Origin: Nitrincola alkalisediminis
GTDB taxonomy: Bacteria; Pseudomonadota; Gammaproteobacteria; Pseudomonadales; Balneatricaceae
Assembly (NCBI RefSeq): GCF_009821115.1
Contig: NZ_VYTY01000015.1
Coordinates: 1 to 64,000, forward strand
Direction: 5' to 3'
DNA: 64,000 nt
A program made the translations under genes and the position numbers. How positions within the stretch are numbered: position 1 is the first letter of the stretch; each line of letters begins with the position of its first letter. Positions 1 to 8,500 of the stretch are shown here, piece by piece. The notes under the pieces were generated by a model that was given only the letters and a program-made list of their open reading frames with translations, made no database searches and was not told the DNA's origin.

Positions 1-76
1 AACTCAGAAGTGAAACGCGTCATCGCCGATGGTAGTGTGGGGTTTCCCCATGTGAGAGTAGGTCATCGCCAGGCAT
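1..76 (+). rRNA. rrf: 5S ribosomal RNA, 3' part (cut by window start)
   Basis: The first 76 bases read as the 3' two-thirds of a gammaproteobacterial 5S rRNA. They show AACTCAGAAGTGAAACGC, then GATGGTAGTGTGGGG, then GAGAGTAGG, and the molecule closes with GCCAGGCAT. The 5' third lies outside the window, as must the 16S and 23S genes of the operon. A strong intrinsic terminator follows directly, so 5S is the last gene of its rRNA operon. Confidence 0.95.
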
Positions 77-86
77 TTATTTAGAG

Positions 87-118
87 AAGCCCCTGATTCC
101 ATGAGTCAGGGGCTTTTT
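87..118 (+). terminator. Intrinsic terminator of the rRNA operon
   Basis: A 10-bp perfect stem (AAGCCCCTGA at 87-96 and TCAGGGGCTT at 106-115) encloses a 9-nt loop and runs into a T tract at 114-118. It lies 10 nt after the 5S end, the usual place for rrn termination. Confidence 0.95.
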
Positions 119-220
119 GCTTTTACACAATTTAAATTGAAATGAAAAAGAGTACCTTTGGGATGATTTTAGGAAAAACTCCTATATACACACCAAGGTG
201 AATCGCTGAAAATAGCCTCA

Positions 221-317
221 AGACAGAGTGCAAAGGATTGCGACAGCCCACAGGGAGTGGGCCTCTGTCTCCTTCAAGGAAGGTGTATGGCTGCAAGGAC
301 GCAGCTGCATGGATGCA
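221..317. repeat. Structured intergenic element made of serial hairpins
   Basis: The 77-343 gap holds no gene but is densely palindromic. AGACAGAG (221-228) pairs with CTCTGTCT (263-270) around an inner GCCCAC (246-251)/GTGGGC (257-262) hairpin. Three small hairpins follow in series: CCTTC/GAAGG (271-283), GCTGC/GCAGC (290-305) and TGCAT/ATGCA (306-317). Two of them have AAG or AAGGAC loops. The pattern resembles intergenic palindromic repeats scattered through some gammaproteobacterial genomes. A related block appears near 52562-52590. Repeat status is an inference from two loosely similar copies. Confidence 0.45.
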
Positions 318-343
318 AAAACACTCTCTATCAAATGTCTCTA

Positions 344-964
344 CTAAGATTTAAATCCCTTCGCAACAACAAATATCTCACGCGAGCGCGCTCTTGAAGC
401 TTCTGGTTTTCGGACGACTACGCTTGTAAATGATTCACGTATGTCTTTGATGAATTCTTCATATCCTTCGCCTTGAAACACCTTGGCAACAAATGCGCCA
501 TTCTTCTTCAACACGCTTCGTGCCATATCTAAGGCCAACTCTACAAGATACATTGACGCAGCTTGGTCAGCGGATGCAACGCCACTAATATTGGGTGCCA
601 TGTCAGAAATGACGACATCAACAGGCTCTTCACCTATCGCATCCAGTATCTGTTGGAAAACGCTTTCCTCTGTGAAATCCCCTTGAATAAACTCGACGTC
701 AGCTAGCGAATCCATTGGCAAGATGTCCGAGGCAATAACACGTCCGTTCGGTGCAACTAATTTAGATGCAACTTGAGACCAGCCACCAGGAGCAGACCCT
801 AAGTCAACCACCAGCATTCCAGACTTTATGAGCTTATCTTTTTCGTTAATGCCGAGCAGTTTATAACTGGCCCTTGAGCGATACCCATCGACTTGAGCTT
901 GCTTAACATAAGGATCATTGACATGCTCCATTAACCAACGACCACTGCTTTTAGAACGCGCCAT
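344..964 (-). CDS. rlmE: 23S rRNA (uridine-2552-2'-O)-methyltransferase RlmE
   Basis: This 206-residue protein is full length for the RlmE/FtsJ family, which methylates the ribose of U2552 in the 23S A-loop of the 50S subunit using SAM. The opening [35 protein letters not shown] is the typical N-terminus with the first catalytic Lys. The SAM site reads [15 protein letters not shown], the acidic segment [10 protein letters not shown] carries the catalytic Asp, and VAKVFQGEG carries the second Lys. The gene is convergent with the rRNA operon and stands alone. In E. coli the neighbour is ftsH, which is absent here. The Shine-Dalgarno before the ATG is weak. Confidence 0.95.
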   Translation of the reverse strand: MARSKSSGRWLMEHVNDPYVKQAQVDGYRSRASYKLLGINEKDKLIKSGMLVVDLGSAPGGWSQVASKLVAPNGRVIASDILPMDSLADVEFIQGDFTEESVFQQILDAIGEEPVDVVISDMAPNISGVASADQAASMYLVELALDMARSVLKKNGAFVAKVFQGEGYEEFIKDIRESFTSVVVRKPEASRARSREIFVVAKGFKS

Positions 965-1126
965 AACCGAATAAAACCATCAAATTAAAAAGCGAATTGT
1001 ACTCTGTCCATCCTTAATGAGCAAAAAGCTAAGGGTCTCGTCCATCGCACAGCCTGACTTTAGATAAAGGGACAGGTATAATCACGCACCTGTTTTGTTG
1101 ACATTTTTACTTGCTGGAACCCCTTA

Positions 1127-2752
1127 ATGATTCGTCTTATTGAGCTGTCGTTACCTCTTGATCATACTGATTTGGATTTGAAATCTGCCATTCTACGGCG
1201 CTTGAATATTTCCGAAGACAAGTTGGTTGATTACACGATTTTTAAACGCAGCTACGATGCACGAAAAAAGAATACAGAAATTCGCTTTGTCTACATTATT
1301 GATCTGACCACTGACGACGATGAACGTCTTCTGCAGGATTTTAAAGATGATGTTCATATTACCCGATCGCCTGATACTCACTATTATACTGTTGCGAATG
1401 CGCCTGCCAATTTAACGGAACGTCCTATAGTCGTCGGCTTGGGTCCTTGCGGTCTATTTGCAGCCTTATTGTTGGCGCAAATGGGGTTTAAGCCAATCGT
1501 TCTGGAGAGAGGTCGTGATGTTCGTCAGCGTACACAAGACACTTGGGCTTTATGGCGTAAAGGTGAACTGACTCCGGAGTCAAATGTTCAGTTTGGAGAA
1601 GGTGGGGCTGGGCTTTTTTCTGATGGAAAGCTCTATAGCCAAGTGAAAGATCCAAAGTTTTATGGTCGAAAGGTCATGTCTGAGTTTGTCAAAGCCGGGG
1701 CGCCAGACAATATTCTCTATGTTAACAAGCCACACATTGGCACCTTTCGCTTAACGGGTATAGTCGCAAAGATGCGGGAGGAAATCATCGCGCTCGGTGG
1801 TGAAATTCATTTCGAAGCGAAAGTAGCCGATGTTATGTTGGAAGACAATAGGGTGCAAGGCGTTCAACTGGCCGATGGTACTCAGTATTTCAGTCGTTAT
1901 GTCGTATTGGCTTTGGGTCATAGCGCGCGTGATACCTTTCGCATGCTGCATGAAAAGCAAGTGTTTATTGAAGCCAAGCCCTTTGCCATTGGCTTTCGTA
2001 TCGAGCATCCACAATCACTGATTGATCAGGCCCGCTTAGGTAAGTATGCCGGGCATCCAGAGCTTGGGGCCGCTGATTATAAACTGATTCATCATGCCAA
2101 AAATGGACGTGCTGTATACAGCTTTTGCATGTGCCCAGGCGGCACTGTGGTTGCAGCCACATCTGAGGTAGGGCGTGTAGTAACGAATGGCATGAGCCAA
2201 TATTCTCGTAATGAGCGCAATGCGAACTCAGGTATTGTCGTGGGAATTAGCCCTGAACAGGATTTTCCAGGTCATCCACTTGCCGGTATTGAGTTGCAAG
2301 AGCGTTTAGAGTCTGTAGCTTACACCTTAGGTGGCAGTGATTATAAAGCGCCTGCCCAACTAGTGGGTGATTTTCTACAAGGGGTTCCGTCAACGTCGCT
2401 TGGCGGTGTAGAGCCATCCTATAAGCCAGGTGTTCATCTGTGTGATCTTGCTGCTGCCCTGCCAGAATATGTAATCGATGCCGTTCGCGAAGCCTTACCT
2501 GCTTTTGGCAAGAAGATTCGTGGCTTTGATCGCCATGACGCAGTGTTAACAGGCATTGAGTCTCGTACTTCATCTCCGATTCGAATCACTCGAGACGCAG
2601 AATCTTTTGAAAGTTTAAATACCCGTGGTTTATATCCAGCAGGTGAGGGTGCAGGCTATGCTGGTGGAATTCTTTCAGCCGGCATCGATGGCATTAAAGT
2701 GGCAGAAGCGGTTGCTTTAAAAATGTTACGAGACATGAGTGAATCTGCATGA
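1127..2752 (+). CDS. FAD-dependent dehydrogenase, COG2509 family
   Basis: This 541-residue protein belongs to the widespread but poorly characterised COG2509 flavoprotein family. A small N-terminal domain (about residues 1-95, starting MIRLIELSLPLDH) precedes a Rossmann FAD site, VVGLGPCGLFAALLLAQMG (about 102-120), with ELERGRDV-like continuation. The family hallmark VQFGEGGAGLFSDGKLYS follows. The C-terminal GEGAGYAGGILSAGIDG closes the FAD site. Substrate and physiological role are unknown, and I do not assign one. Its stop overlaps the start of the next gene by 4 nt (ATGA), so the two are probably translationally coupled. Confidence 0.9.
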   Translation: MIRLIELSLPLDHTDLDLKSAILRRLNISEDKLVDYTIFKRSYDARKKNTEIRFVYIIDLTTDDDERLLQDFKDDVHITRSPDTHYYTVANAPANLTERPIVVGLGPCGLFAALLLAQMGFKPIVLERGRDVRQRTQDTWALWRKGELTPESNVQFGEGGAGLFSDGKLYSQVKDPKFYGRKVMSEFVKAGAPDNILYVNKPHIGTFRLTGIVAKMREEIIALGGEIHFEAKVADVMLEDNRVQGVQLADGTQYFSRYVVLALGHSARDTFRMLHEKQVFIEAKPFAIGFRIEHPQSLIDQARLGKYAGHPELGAADYKLIHHAKNGRAVYSFCMCPGGTVVAATSEVGRVVTNGMSQYSRNERNANSGIVVGISPEQDFPGHPLAGIELQERLESVAYTLGGSDYKAPAQLVGDFLQGVPSTSLGGVEPSYKPGVHLCDLAAALPEYVIDAVREALPAFGKKIRGFDRHDAVLTGIESRTSSPIRITRDAESFESLNTRGLYPAGEGAGYAGGILSAGIDGIKVAEAVALKMLRDMSESA

Positions 2753-3477
2753 AGCTGGACGATATCAAAAAACTCCATCAGAAGAAATATCGTTATGAAT
2801 TCGGATATTGCCTTGTAGAAGGTGAGCATTTGATACAAGAGTTGCAGGCGGTTCATCAACAGCAGCCAACGTTGTCGTCGACTGAAATTTACGTAACCAG
2901 TGCCTACGAAAACTGGGACACGCCTTTTAAAAAGCATCTGATCACTTCAAAGCAAATGTTGGCAATATCCGATACTAAATCCCCACAAGGAATTGTGGCG
3001 GTTGTACCCATTTCAGCAATAGAACCGAAAGCTTCAAATGCTGATATCGGTATTTATCTGCACGAAGTGCAAGATCCTGGAAACTTAGGCACGATTTTAC
3101 GAAGTTTAGCTTGGTTTGGCGGTTTTCGATGTCTATTGGCTCCAGGTAGCGTTGATCCATTTAACCCGAAAGTGATTCGTTCAAGCATGGGGGCTGTTTT
3201 TCACGTGCCGATCGAGCAAGACGTTTCAATTGCCGAGCTAAGCCAACGTTATCACACAATTGGTTGTTTGGATTTAAGTGGCAAAGGCTTGGACTCCAAG
3301 GAGTTCAAGGAGTGTGATTGTTATCTGTTTGGTAATGAAGCGCGCGGTATTCCGAAAGAATTAATCATGGATCTCAAAACCAACGTCTTCAGTATTCCAG
3401 GTAGCGGTGCGATTGACTCCCTAAATCTCGCCAGTGCTGTCAATATTTGCATTTACGAACGGCAGCGTCGTTCGTAG
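2749..3477 (+). CDS. TrmH/SpoU-family RNA 2'-O-methyltransferase
   Basis: This 242-residue protein is a SPOUT-class methyltransferase. An N-terminal substrate-binding region (FGYCLVEGEHLIQE) precedes the knotted SAM domain. All three SpoU motifs are visible: HEVQDPGNLGTILRSLAWFG (about 105-124), LFGNEARGIPKEL (about 192-204) and IPGSGAIDSLNLASAVNICIYE at the C-terminus. The target could be rRNA or tRNA; residue-level specificity cannot be read from sequence. It is coupled to the COG2509 gene by an ATGA overlap. Confidence 0.9.
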   Translation: MKLDDIKKLHQKKYRYEFGYCLVEGEHLIQELQAVHQQQPTLSSTEIYVTSAYENWDTPFKKHLITSKQMLAISDTKSPQGIVAVVPISAIEPKASNADIGIYLHEVQDPGNLGTILRSLAWFGGFRCLLAPGSVDPFNPKVIRSSMGAVFHVPIEQDVSIAELSQRYHTIGCLDLSGKGLDSKEFKECDCYLFGNEARGIPKELIMDLKTNVFSIPGSGAIDSLNLASAVNICIYERQRRS

Positions 3478-3561
3478 GCTATCGTTCGTCAGTCCTGTTG
3501 ACTGCCCTCCATTTTCTAGGTTGTGCATTTAAACCTTCAGCCGTATTAAGGTTTGTTTTTT

Positions 3562-4068
3562 ATGATGGGTTATTCTCACATCGTTGTTGGTGTTACCAGT
3601 TGGACTGTGGTTGGGCATCTATTCTCTATTCCTGTTGATCTTCCAACATTAAGTATGGCGGTTCTGGGTAGCTTGTTGCCCGACATTGATCACCCCAAGA
3701 GTATGATCAGTCGTCATTTCAGACCCTTTAAATTAGTCGGTCGGCTGATTCCACATCGAGGTCCAACGCATTCTTTACTGTTTATGCTGGTCTTAACGAT
3801 TGGTTTGGCGATGGCGTATGAACGCTACGATGCCTATTATCAAAATTGGTGGATAGCAATATGGGTGGGGAGTGTTTCGCATCTTGTAGCGGATTGGATG
3901 ACACGTGGTGGAGTGCCGCTTTTTTGGCCGAAAAAAACTCGGATCAGCATGCGCTTTGCTTTTTTAACGGGAAGCTGGCAGGAGCGATTGATCGTTGCGT
4001 GCTTGATGGCAGGGCTGTTTCTGTTTTATGCGGATGTTCTTCCTGAGCATTTGCTTAGCTCGTTTTAG
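3562..4068 (+). CDS. YdjM/DUF457-like inner-membrane metal-dependent hydrolase
   Basis: About 168 residues, inner membrane. The N-terminus MMGYSHIVVGVTSW has the early His typical of the YdjM/DUF457 family. LPDIDHPKSMI and HRGPTHSLLF supply the conserved Asp/His metal-ligand-like motifs, and hydrophobic segments span most of the chain. SHLVADWMTRGGVPLFWP is another family signature. The frame is open from a TTG at 3553, but ATG at 3562 follows AAGG (3548-3551) with a 10-nt gap and is preferred. ATG at 3565 is also possible. The biochemical role of this family is not established. Confidence 0.8.
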   Translation: MMGYSHIVVGVTSWTVVGHLFSIPVDLPTLSMAVLGSLLPDIDHPKSMISRHFRPFKLVGRLIPHRGPTHSLLFMLVLTIGLAMAYERYDAYYQNWWIAIWVGSVSHLVADWMTRGGVPLFWPKKTRISMRFAFLTGSWQERLIVACLMAGLFLFYADVLPEHLLSSF

Positions 4069-4092
4069 AAAAAACGCGTAAACCCTCAAGAT

Positions 4093-4117
4093 GCCCCAAG
4101 GATTCTTCCATTGGGGC
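4093..4117. terminator. Possible bidirectional terminator hairpin
   Basis: GCCCCAA (4093-4099) and TTGGGGC (4111-4117) form a 7-bp perfect stem with an 11-nt loop between two convergent genes. There is no T tract on either side, so its strength as an intrinsic terminator is doubtful. Confidence 0.4.
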
Positions 4118-4132
4118 GTGGAGCTGATAGTC

Positions 4133-5485
4133 TTAAGCATCAAGCGCAATGCGTCCTGTTGCAACCACTTGCCTACGAATCCCCGGTTGCGGAGCGATTA
4201 GGTATAAATCGCCATTTAAGCCAGCCAATTGAATGGGGACACCGTAGCTTTTTGCGAGCTGAGCATGCTTTTTAATGTGCTCAGCTTCACCATGCACGGG
4301 GATAGATATTTTGGGTTTTACCCAGGAATAAAGTGCTTTGAGCTCATCCTGACAGGGATGCCCTGATGCATGAATGCAATACTCAGCGCTTTCTGCCTGC
4401 AGGGTTTTAATCCCCCTATGTTTAAACTCTTTTACCAAGCGCTCAATTAACAGCTCATTGCCCGGAATAATAATGGAGCTGAAAATCACTGTGTCATCTG
4501 GCTCAAGCAATAGATCTGGGTGATGTCCCGATGCAAGACGGCTTAAAATAGCTCTGGGTTCGCCTTGGCTTCCTGTCGCGACGGCTAAGACTTCTTCTTT
4601 CGGCAAATAGCCCAAATGGCTTGAGTCGATTAAGATCAAATCCTTTGGCCAGTGCCCTGTGACTTTTGCTGCGCTCACCATATTTTGCAATGAGCGTCCT
4701 AAAACGGCCATGTAGCGTCCCGTCTGCTGTGCAATCCGTGCTAAGGAAATTAACCTGGCGATATTACTACTGAAGCATCCCACCACCACGCGCCCCTTAG
4801 CTTGCTCAACGACTTTTAAAAGACCCTCTGCACACTCTGCTTCGGATGCTGAATGCCCTTCACGAAGAGCATTGGTTGAATCACACACCATCGCCGTAAT
4901 ATCTTGTTGTCCAAGCTCTTCAAATATTTGAGGTGCGAAGGCTTTACCCGTAACAGGCTGCGCATCAATTTTCCAATCTGCCGTGTGAAAAATACGGCCT
5001 GCCTGGGTTTTGATAAGCAAACCGTATGGCTCAGGTATTGAATGCGTAATGGCTTTCCATTCAACAGAAAAGACACCTATTTGTTGAGGAGTCTGAGGAT
5101 TGACTTCAATAATGGGAACCTTGCCCGCAAGCCCTGTTTCGGCCAATTTACGTCGTAGAATCTCAGCCGTAAAACGTGTTGTGTAGACAGGGCATTTAAA
5201 TCGACGCCATAAATAAGGCAGAGCACCTAAATGATCTTCATGTGCGTGTGTGATGACGATGCCCGCCAGCCGATTAATTTGTTGGGCAATAAACTGCGGG
5301 TCGGCACAGACTCGGTCATGTAAGGTTGGATCTGTCTCAGAGAGTGGTGCTTTAAAGGTAAGGCCGCAGTCTACCATTAGCCATTGATGGTCATGACCAA
5401 AGAGGTTCAGGTTCATACCAATTTCACCTGTACCACCCAACGGCAGAAACCAAAGATCAGAGGCGTTAGGGACTAAACTATTAAT
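4133..5485 (-). CDS. RNase J-like metallo-beta-lactamase/beta-CASP nuclease, apparent ATT start
   Basis: About 450 residues, MBL plus beta-CASP fold, COG0595 (RNase J-type RNA processing or decay). SDLWFLPLGGTGEIGMN opens the domain, THAHEDHLGALPYL (His80-His85 region) binds two metals, and VCDSTNA and IPVHGEAEH are the later metal and beta-CASP motifs. It is about 100 residues shorter than Bacillus RNase J because the C-terminal domain is missing, as in other gammaproteobacterial members I know. Start choice: between the in-frame TAG at 5512 and the conserved WFLPLGGTGEIG there is no ATG, GTG or TTG. ATT at 5485 follows GGAG (5496-5493) with a 7-nt gap. TTG at 5440 would delete conserved residues and lacks a ribosome binding site. 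Confidence 0.88.
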   Translation of the reverse strand: MNSLVPNASDLWFLPLGGTGEIGMNLNLFGHDHQWLMVDCGLTFKAPLSETDPTLHDRVCADPQFIAQQINRLAGIVITHAHEDHLGALPYLWRRFKCPVYTTRFTAEILRRKLAETGLAGKVPIIEVNPQTPQQIGVFSVEWKAITHSIPEPYGLLIKTQAGRIFHTADWKIDAQPVTGKAFAPQIFEELGQQDITAMVCDSTNALREGHSASEAECAEGLLKVVEQAKGRVVVGCFSSNIARLISLARIAQQTGRYMAVLGRSLQNMVSAAKVTGHWPKDLILIDSSHLGYLPKEEVLAVATGSQGEPRAILSRLASGHHPDLLLEPDDTVIFSSIIIPGNELLIERLVKEFKHRGIKTLQAESAEYCIHASGHPCQDELKALYSWVKPKISIPVHGEAEHIKKHAQLAKSYGVPIQLAGLNGDLYLIAPQPGIRRQVVATGRIALDA

Positions 5486-5497
5486 ACATAATCTCCT
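5483..5497 (-). promoter_or_regulatory. Ribosome binding site followed by an AUU start
   Basis: Reading the minus strand, AGGAG (5497-5493) is followed after 7 nt by ATT (5485-5483), in frame with the RNase J-like protein. A nearer ATG (5489-5487) lies in another frame and meets TAA after two codons, with a second stop TAG just behind. AUU starts are classically restrained by IF3 (infC, pcnB in E. coli), so this arrangement suggests deliberately weak or IF3-sensitive initiation. That last step is inference. Confidence 0.65.
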
Positions 5498-5567
5498 TTT
5501 ATCGTTTGGCTATATTCTAAACCTCCAGTCGTAATATTTCATCAGATGTTTTAACGCACATTGAAAA

Positions 5568-5598
5568 GGCAAAGAAGGTGTGTGCTGCCTTCTTTGCC
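5568..5598 (-). terminator. Terminator of the pyrimidine transport/hydrolase operon
   Basis: GGCAAAGAAGG (5568-5578) and CCTTCTTTGCC (5588-5598) form an 11-bp perfect stem with a 9-nt loop. On the minus strand the stem is followed by TTTT. It lies 10 nt beyond the stop of the substrate-binding protein gene, the last gene of the minus-strand operon. Confidence 0.85.
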
Positions 5599-5607
5599 GC
5601 TTACGTG

Positions 5608-6612
5608 TTACAGGGTTTTTGCTTTCTCAAACACGACGTGAGTGTAAGCACCTGTTGGACGCTCGGTAATGACAGGGGTGGAGTCACTGTCTAACAACAC
5701 ATCTACGGTGCGTTCGAAAGCAGCAGGATCAAGATATCCGATGCCCATCTCTTGAGTGCTGAGCAGTTTAGCAACTTCTTGCATCATCCGAACTTGGTGA
5801 GCTTCTGTTTGAGCACCTGAGTCATCATTATCAAGTACGATCATCGCGGCCGCTTCAGGGTTTTCTTTTGCCCATTCCCAACCCTTGATAGTGGCACTTA
5901 AGAAACGCGCCAGTGCATCAACCTTCGCGTCATCCTCAAGGCTGGATTCCAAGACATACAAGCCATCTTCAAGGGTTGCAACACCTTCGTCTTCATATGG
6001 AAATAAAACCAAATGATCGGGTGTGAGCCCGCCGTCTAAGACTTGGCCGTATTCATTGTAGGTCATGGTGGAAATGCAATCCGCTTGGCCATTAAACAGT
6101 GGATCAACGTTAAAGCCCTGTCTAAAGACTCGCACACCCTCGGCACTACCGTCGGTTGCATAACCGAGCTTAGACATCCAACTTAAAAAGGGATACTCAT
6201 TGCCCGAAAACCAGACACCCAGTGTTTTTCCTTTGAAGTCATCAGGGCTGCTGATCTCACTTGATTTAAGGCAGGTGAGCATCATGCCTGAGCGATCAAA
6301 AATTTGCCCGATATTGACGAGCGGTAAGCCTCGTTCACGTGTTGCCAGCGCAGACGGTAGCCAATCAACGACAACATCAGCGCCACCACCTGCTAAAACC
6401 TGTGCAGGTGCAATATCAGGTCCACCTGACTTGATGGTTAAATCAAGGCCTGCATCCTTATAAAAGCCTTGATCCAATGCGGCGTAGTAACCTGCAAATT
6501 GTGATTGCGTTACCCACTTTAACTGTAATGTAAGCTTATCATTGGCTTGAACAGTCAAAGCAGATGCCATAAATGCCAGTCCAACAGCGGTACTCATTAG
6601 ATTTTTTTTCAT
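5608..6612 (-). CDS. ABC importer substrate-binding protein, NMT1/THI5 (SsuA-ThiY) type
   Basis: This 334-residue periplasmic protein has a signal peptide (MKKNLMSTAVGLAFMASALTVQA, cleavage near residue 23). The mature chain starts with KLTLQLKWVTQSQFAGYYAALDQGFYKDAGLDLTIKSGGPD, the NMT1/THI5-family opening shared by binding proteins for pyrimidine moieties of thiamine, sulfonates and related compounds. GAGGTGTAGAGC before the ATG supplies a ribosome binding site. It is the last gene of an operon led by dihydropyrimidinase, so its ligand is probably a pyrimidine or a breakdown intermediate. That is inference from context; thiamine precursor uptake is the main alternative. Confidence 0.88.
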   Translation of the reverse strand: MKKNLMSTAVGLAFMASALTVQANDKLTLQLKWVTQSQFAGYYAALDQGFYKDAGLDLTIKSGGPDIAPAQVLAGGGADVVVDWLPSALATRERGLPLVNIGQIFDRSGMMLTCLKSSEISSPDDFKGKTLGVWFSGNEYPFLSWMSKLGYATDGSAEGVRVFRQGFNVDPLFNGQADCISTMTYNEYGQVLDGGLTPDHLVLFPYEDEGVATLEDGLYVLESSLEDDAKVDALARFLSATIKGWEWAKENPEAAAMIVLDNDDSGAQTEAHQVRMMQEVAKLLSTQEMGIGYLDPAAFERTVDVLLDSDSTPVITERPTGAYTHVVFEKAKTL

Positions 6613-6649
6613 GCTCTACACCTCTATAGTTTCTTGATTTACTGACAAC

Positions 6650-7606
6650 TTAAGAACGTTTATCTCGAATAGACGGGTGCCAGAAGGTCACCCATCGTTC
6701 CAATAAGGCCAACGCGCCATAGCTTAATGAGCCAGCTAGAGCTGCGACAAAAATAGTGGCCCAGACCATATCCATATTCATGCGGCCCACTTCAGCGGAT
6801 ATTCGAAAGCCCATGCCCACAATGGGTGTTCCAAAAAACTCGGCCACGATGGCACCGATTAGCGCCAGTGTAGAGTTGAGTTTTAATGCGTTAAAAATAA
6901 AAGGCATGGCTTGGGGGAGTTGGCTTTTAAAAAAGATTTGGCTTTTTCCGGCGGCATAGGTATGCATAAGGTCCGCGTGCAGCGGATCAACAGACTTGAG
7001 CCCCGCTAAGGTGTTAATGAGCATTGGGAAAAAGGTCATGATCACGACGACCGCTGCTTTTGACTGCCAGTCAAAGCCAAACCACATCACCATGATGGGC
7101 GCAATGCCGATGATCGGAATCGAAGCCATAAAATTACCCAAGGGTAAGAGACCCTTTTGCAAGAAGGGACTGCGCACGACCCATTTAGCCGTGACAAACC
7201 CCAACCCACAGCCCATCAGATAGCCGGCAATGACCGCTTTCAAATAGGTTTGCTGAAAATCAGCCCACAGGGTTGGCAGATTGTTTAACAGCGTGCTCAT
7301 AATGCGTGAAGGGGCTGGCATCAACACTAAGGGAACATTAAAACCACGAACAATGGCTTCCCAAAGCATCAAAACCATAAAGCCAAACAGTGCTGGCACA
7401 AGCAGTTGAGAGAACTTTGCCCCTGCTGAGCGAGAGGAGGTGATGTTTGCAAGTCGTTGCATTAAGTACACACATGCCATTACCGCTAAGGCTAGGAGTA
7501 AAAGCCAGAACCTCTGCTGGTAAAATCCGATAGGAAGTTGAAAGACCAATACCGACTGAAGACATACGCACACAAGTGCGGCAAGGGTAAGTATCCGAGT
7601 ATTCAT
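6650..7606 (-). CDS. ABC importer permease (BPD type), first of two
   Basis: This 318-residue integral membrane protein has about three N-terminal segments ahead of a binding-protein-dependent permease domain. LLWADFQQTYLKAVIAGYLMG and the EAA loop around DLMHTYAAGKSQIFFKSQLPQAMPFIFNAL contact the ATPase. Its ATG overlaps the stop of the upstream permease gene (ATGA), indicating coupled translation. With the second permease it would form a heterodimeric channel for the NMT1-type binding protein. No substrate can be read from the sequence. Confidence 0.88.
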   Translation of the reverse strand: MNTRILTLAALVCVCLQSVLVFQLPIGFYQQRFWLLLLALAVMACVYLMQRLANITSSRSAGAKFSQLLVPALFGFMVLMLWEAIVRGFNVPLVLMPAPSRIMSTLLNNLPTLWADFQQTYLKAVIAGYLMGCGLGFVTAKWVVRSPFLQKGLLPLGNFMASIPIIGIAPIMVMWFGFDWQSKAAVVVIMTFFPMLINTLAGLKSVDPLHADLMHTYAAGKSQIFFKSQLPQAMPFIFNALKLNSTLALIGAIVAEFFGTPIVGMGFRISAEVGRMNMDMVWATIFVAALAGSLSYGALALLERWVTFWHPSIRDKRS

Positions 7607-8490
7607 AGTACGGCCCCCCGTCTTTTTAAAATCCAGCGTTCAGCGAGACCAACCAGCGTTATTAAAAACCAGCCTAACAGCGCCGACATGATTAAGGCCG
7701 CCCAAATTTGTATGGTTTGACCGTAATAAGAGCCACTGAGTAAACGAGCCCCCAATCCTCCCTGAGCACCTGTCGGGAGTTCTGCGACTATTGCACCGAC
7801 CAAGGCTGCTGAAATCGCAATTTTAAGGCTGGCAAATAGATAGGGTTGTGCCGAAAACCAGCGCAACTTCCAAAACATTTGCTGGGCACTGGCGTTGTAG
7901 GTCATCATCAGCTCCATGTGCAGTTTGTCTGCAGAGCGTAGGCCTTTAACCATCCCGATGGTCACAGGAAAAAAGGATAAATACATCGAGATCATGGCTT
8001 TAGGCAGTATGCCCGTTATGTTAATGGAGCCAAGCACCACCACTATGATGGGCGCTATGGCTAGAATGGGAACGGTTTGTGAGGCAATTACCCAAGGCAT
8101 TAAGCTGGCATTGAGTGTTCGGTTATGCACGATGCCAACAGCAATTAAAATGCCAAGTATTGAGCCCATGGCAAACCCGAGAAGGGTGGAGTTCAATGTA
8201 ATGATCGTGTGATAAAGCAAGGATCGCCGCGAAGTAATCGGCTGATTGACAATGCTGTTGTAAAGTTCGACGGCAATTTGGTGTGGGACGGGAAGCGGTG
8301 GGCGCGCTATGCCATACGCATTACGAACAATCTCTAGATACGTCCAGGGTTGTTGCGTGCGTTCGAGGGTCATAATCAGTTGCTGACCGTTCATCCACAA
8401 CGCAGCCATATACCAGACAATCAATAGCGCCAGTACGACCACGGCCACAGCAAAGCCTGTGTGTTGTGTCAGTGACTTCAATCGCTGCAT
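7603..8490 (-). CDS. ABC importer permease (BPD type), second of two
   Basis: About 295 residues with about six membrane segments. The permease domain has the EAA loop LHMELMMTYNASAQQMFWKLRWFSAQPYLFASLKIA. The open frame extends to a TTG at 8526, but AAGGAGG (8501-8495) sits 5 nt before ATG 8490, which I take as the start. That gives an N-terminus of MQRLKSLTQHTGFAVAVVVLAL and leaves 10 nt to the ATPase gene upstream. It partners the 6650-7606 permease. Confidence 0.87.
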   Translation of the reverse strand: MQRLKSLTQHTGFAVAVVVLALLIVWYMAALWMNGQQLIMTLERTQQPWTYLEIVRNAYGIARPPLPVPHQIAVELYNSIVNQPITSRRSLLYHTIITLNSTLLGFAMGSILGILIAVGIVHNRTLNASLMPWVIASQTVPILAIAPIIVVVLGSINITGILPKAMISMYLSFFPVTIGMVKGLRSADKLHMELMMTYNASAQQMFWKLRWFSAQPYLFASLKIAISAALVGAIVAELPTGAQGGLGARLLSGSYYGQTIQIWAALIMSALLGWFLITLVGLAERWILKRRGAVL

Positions 8491-8500
8491 GACATCCTCC

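Noticed and set aside
5487-5489. ATG as start of the RNase J-like gene
   Set aside because: It is out of frame and meets TAA after two codons. The Shine-Dalgarno spacing is only 3 nt.
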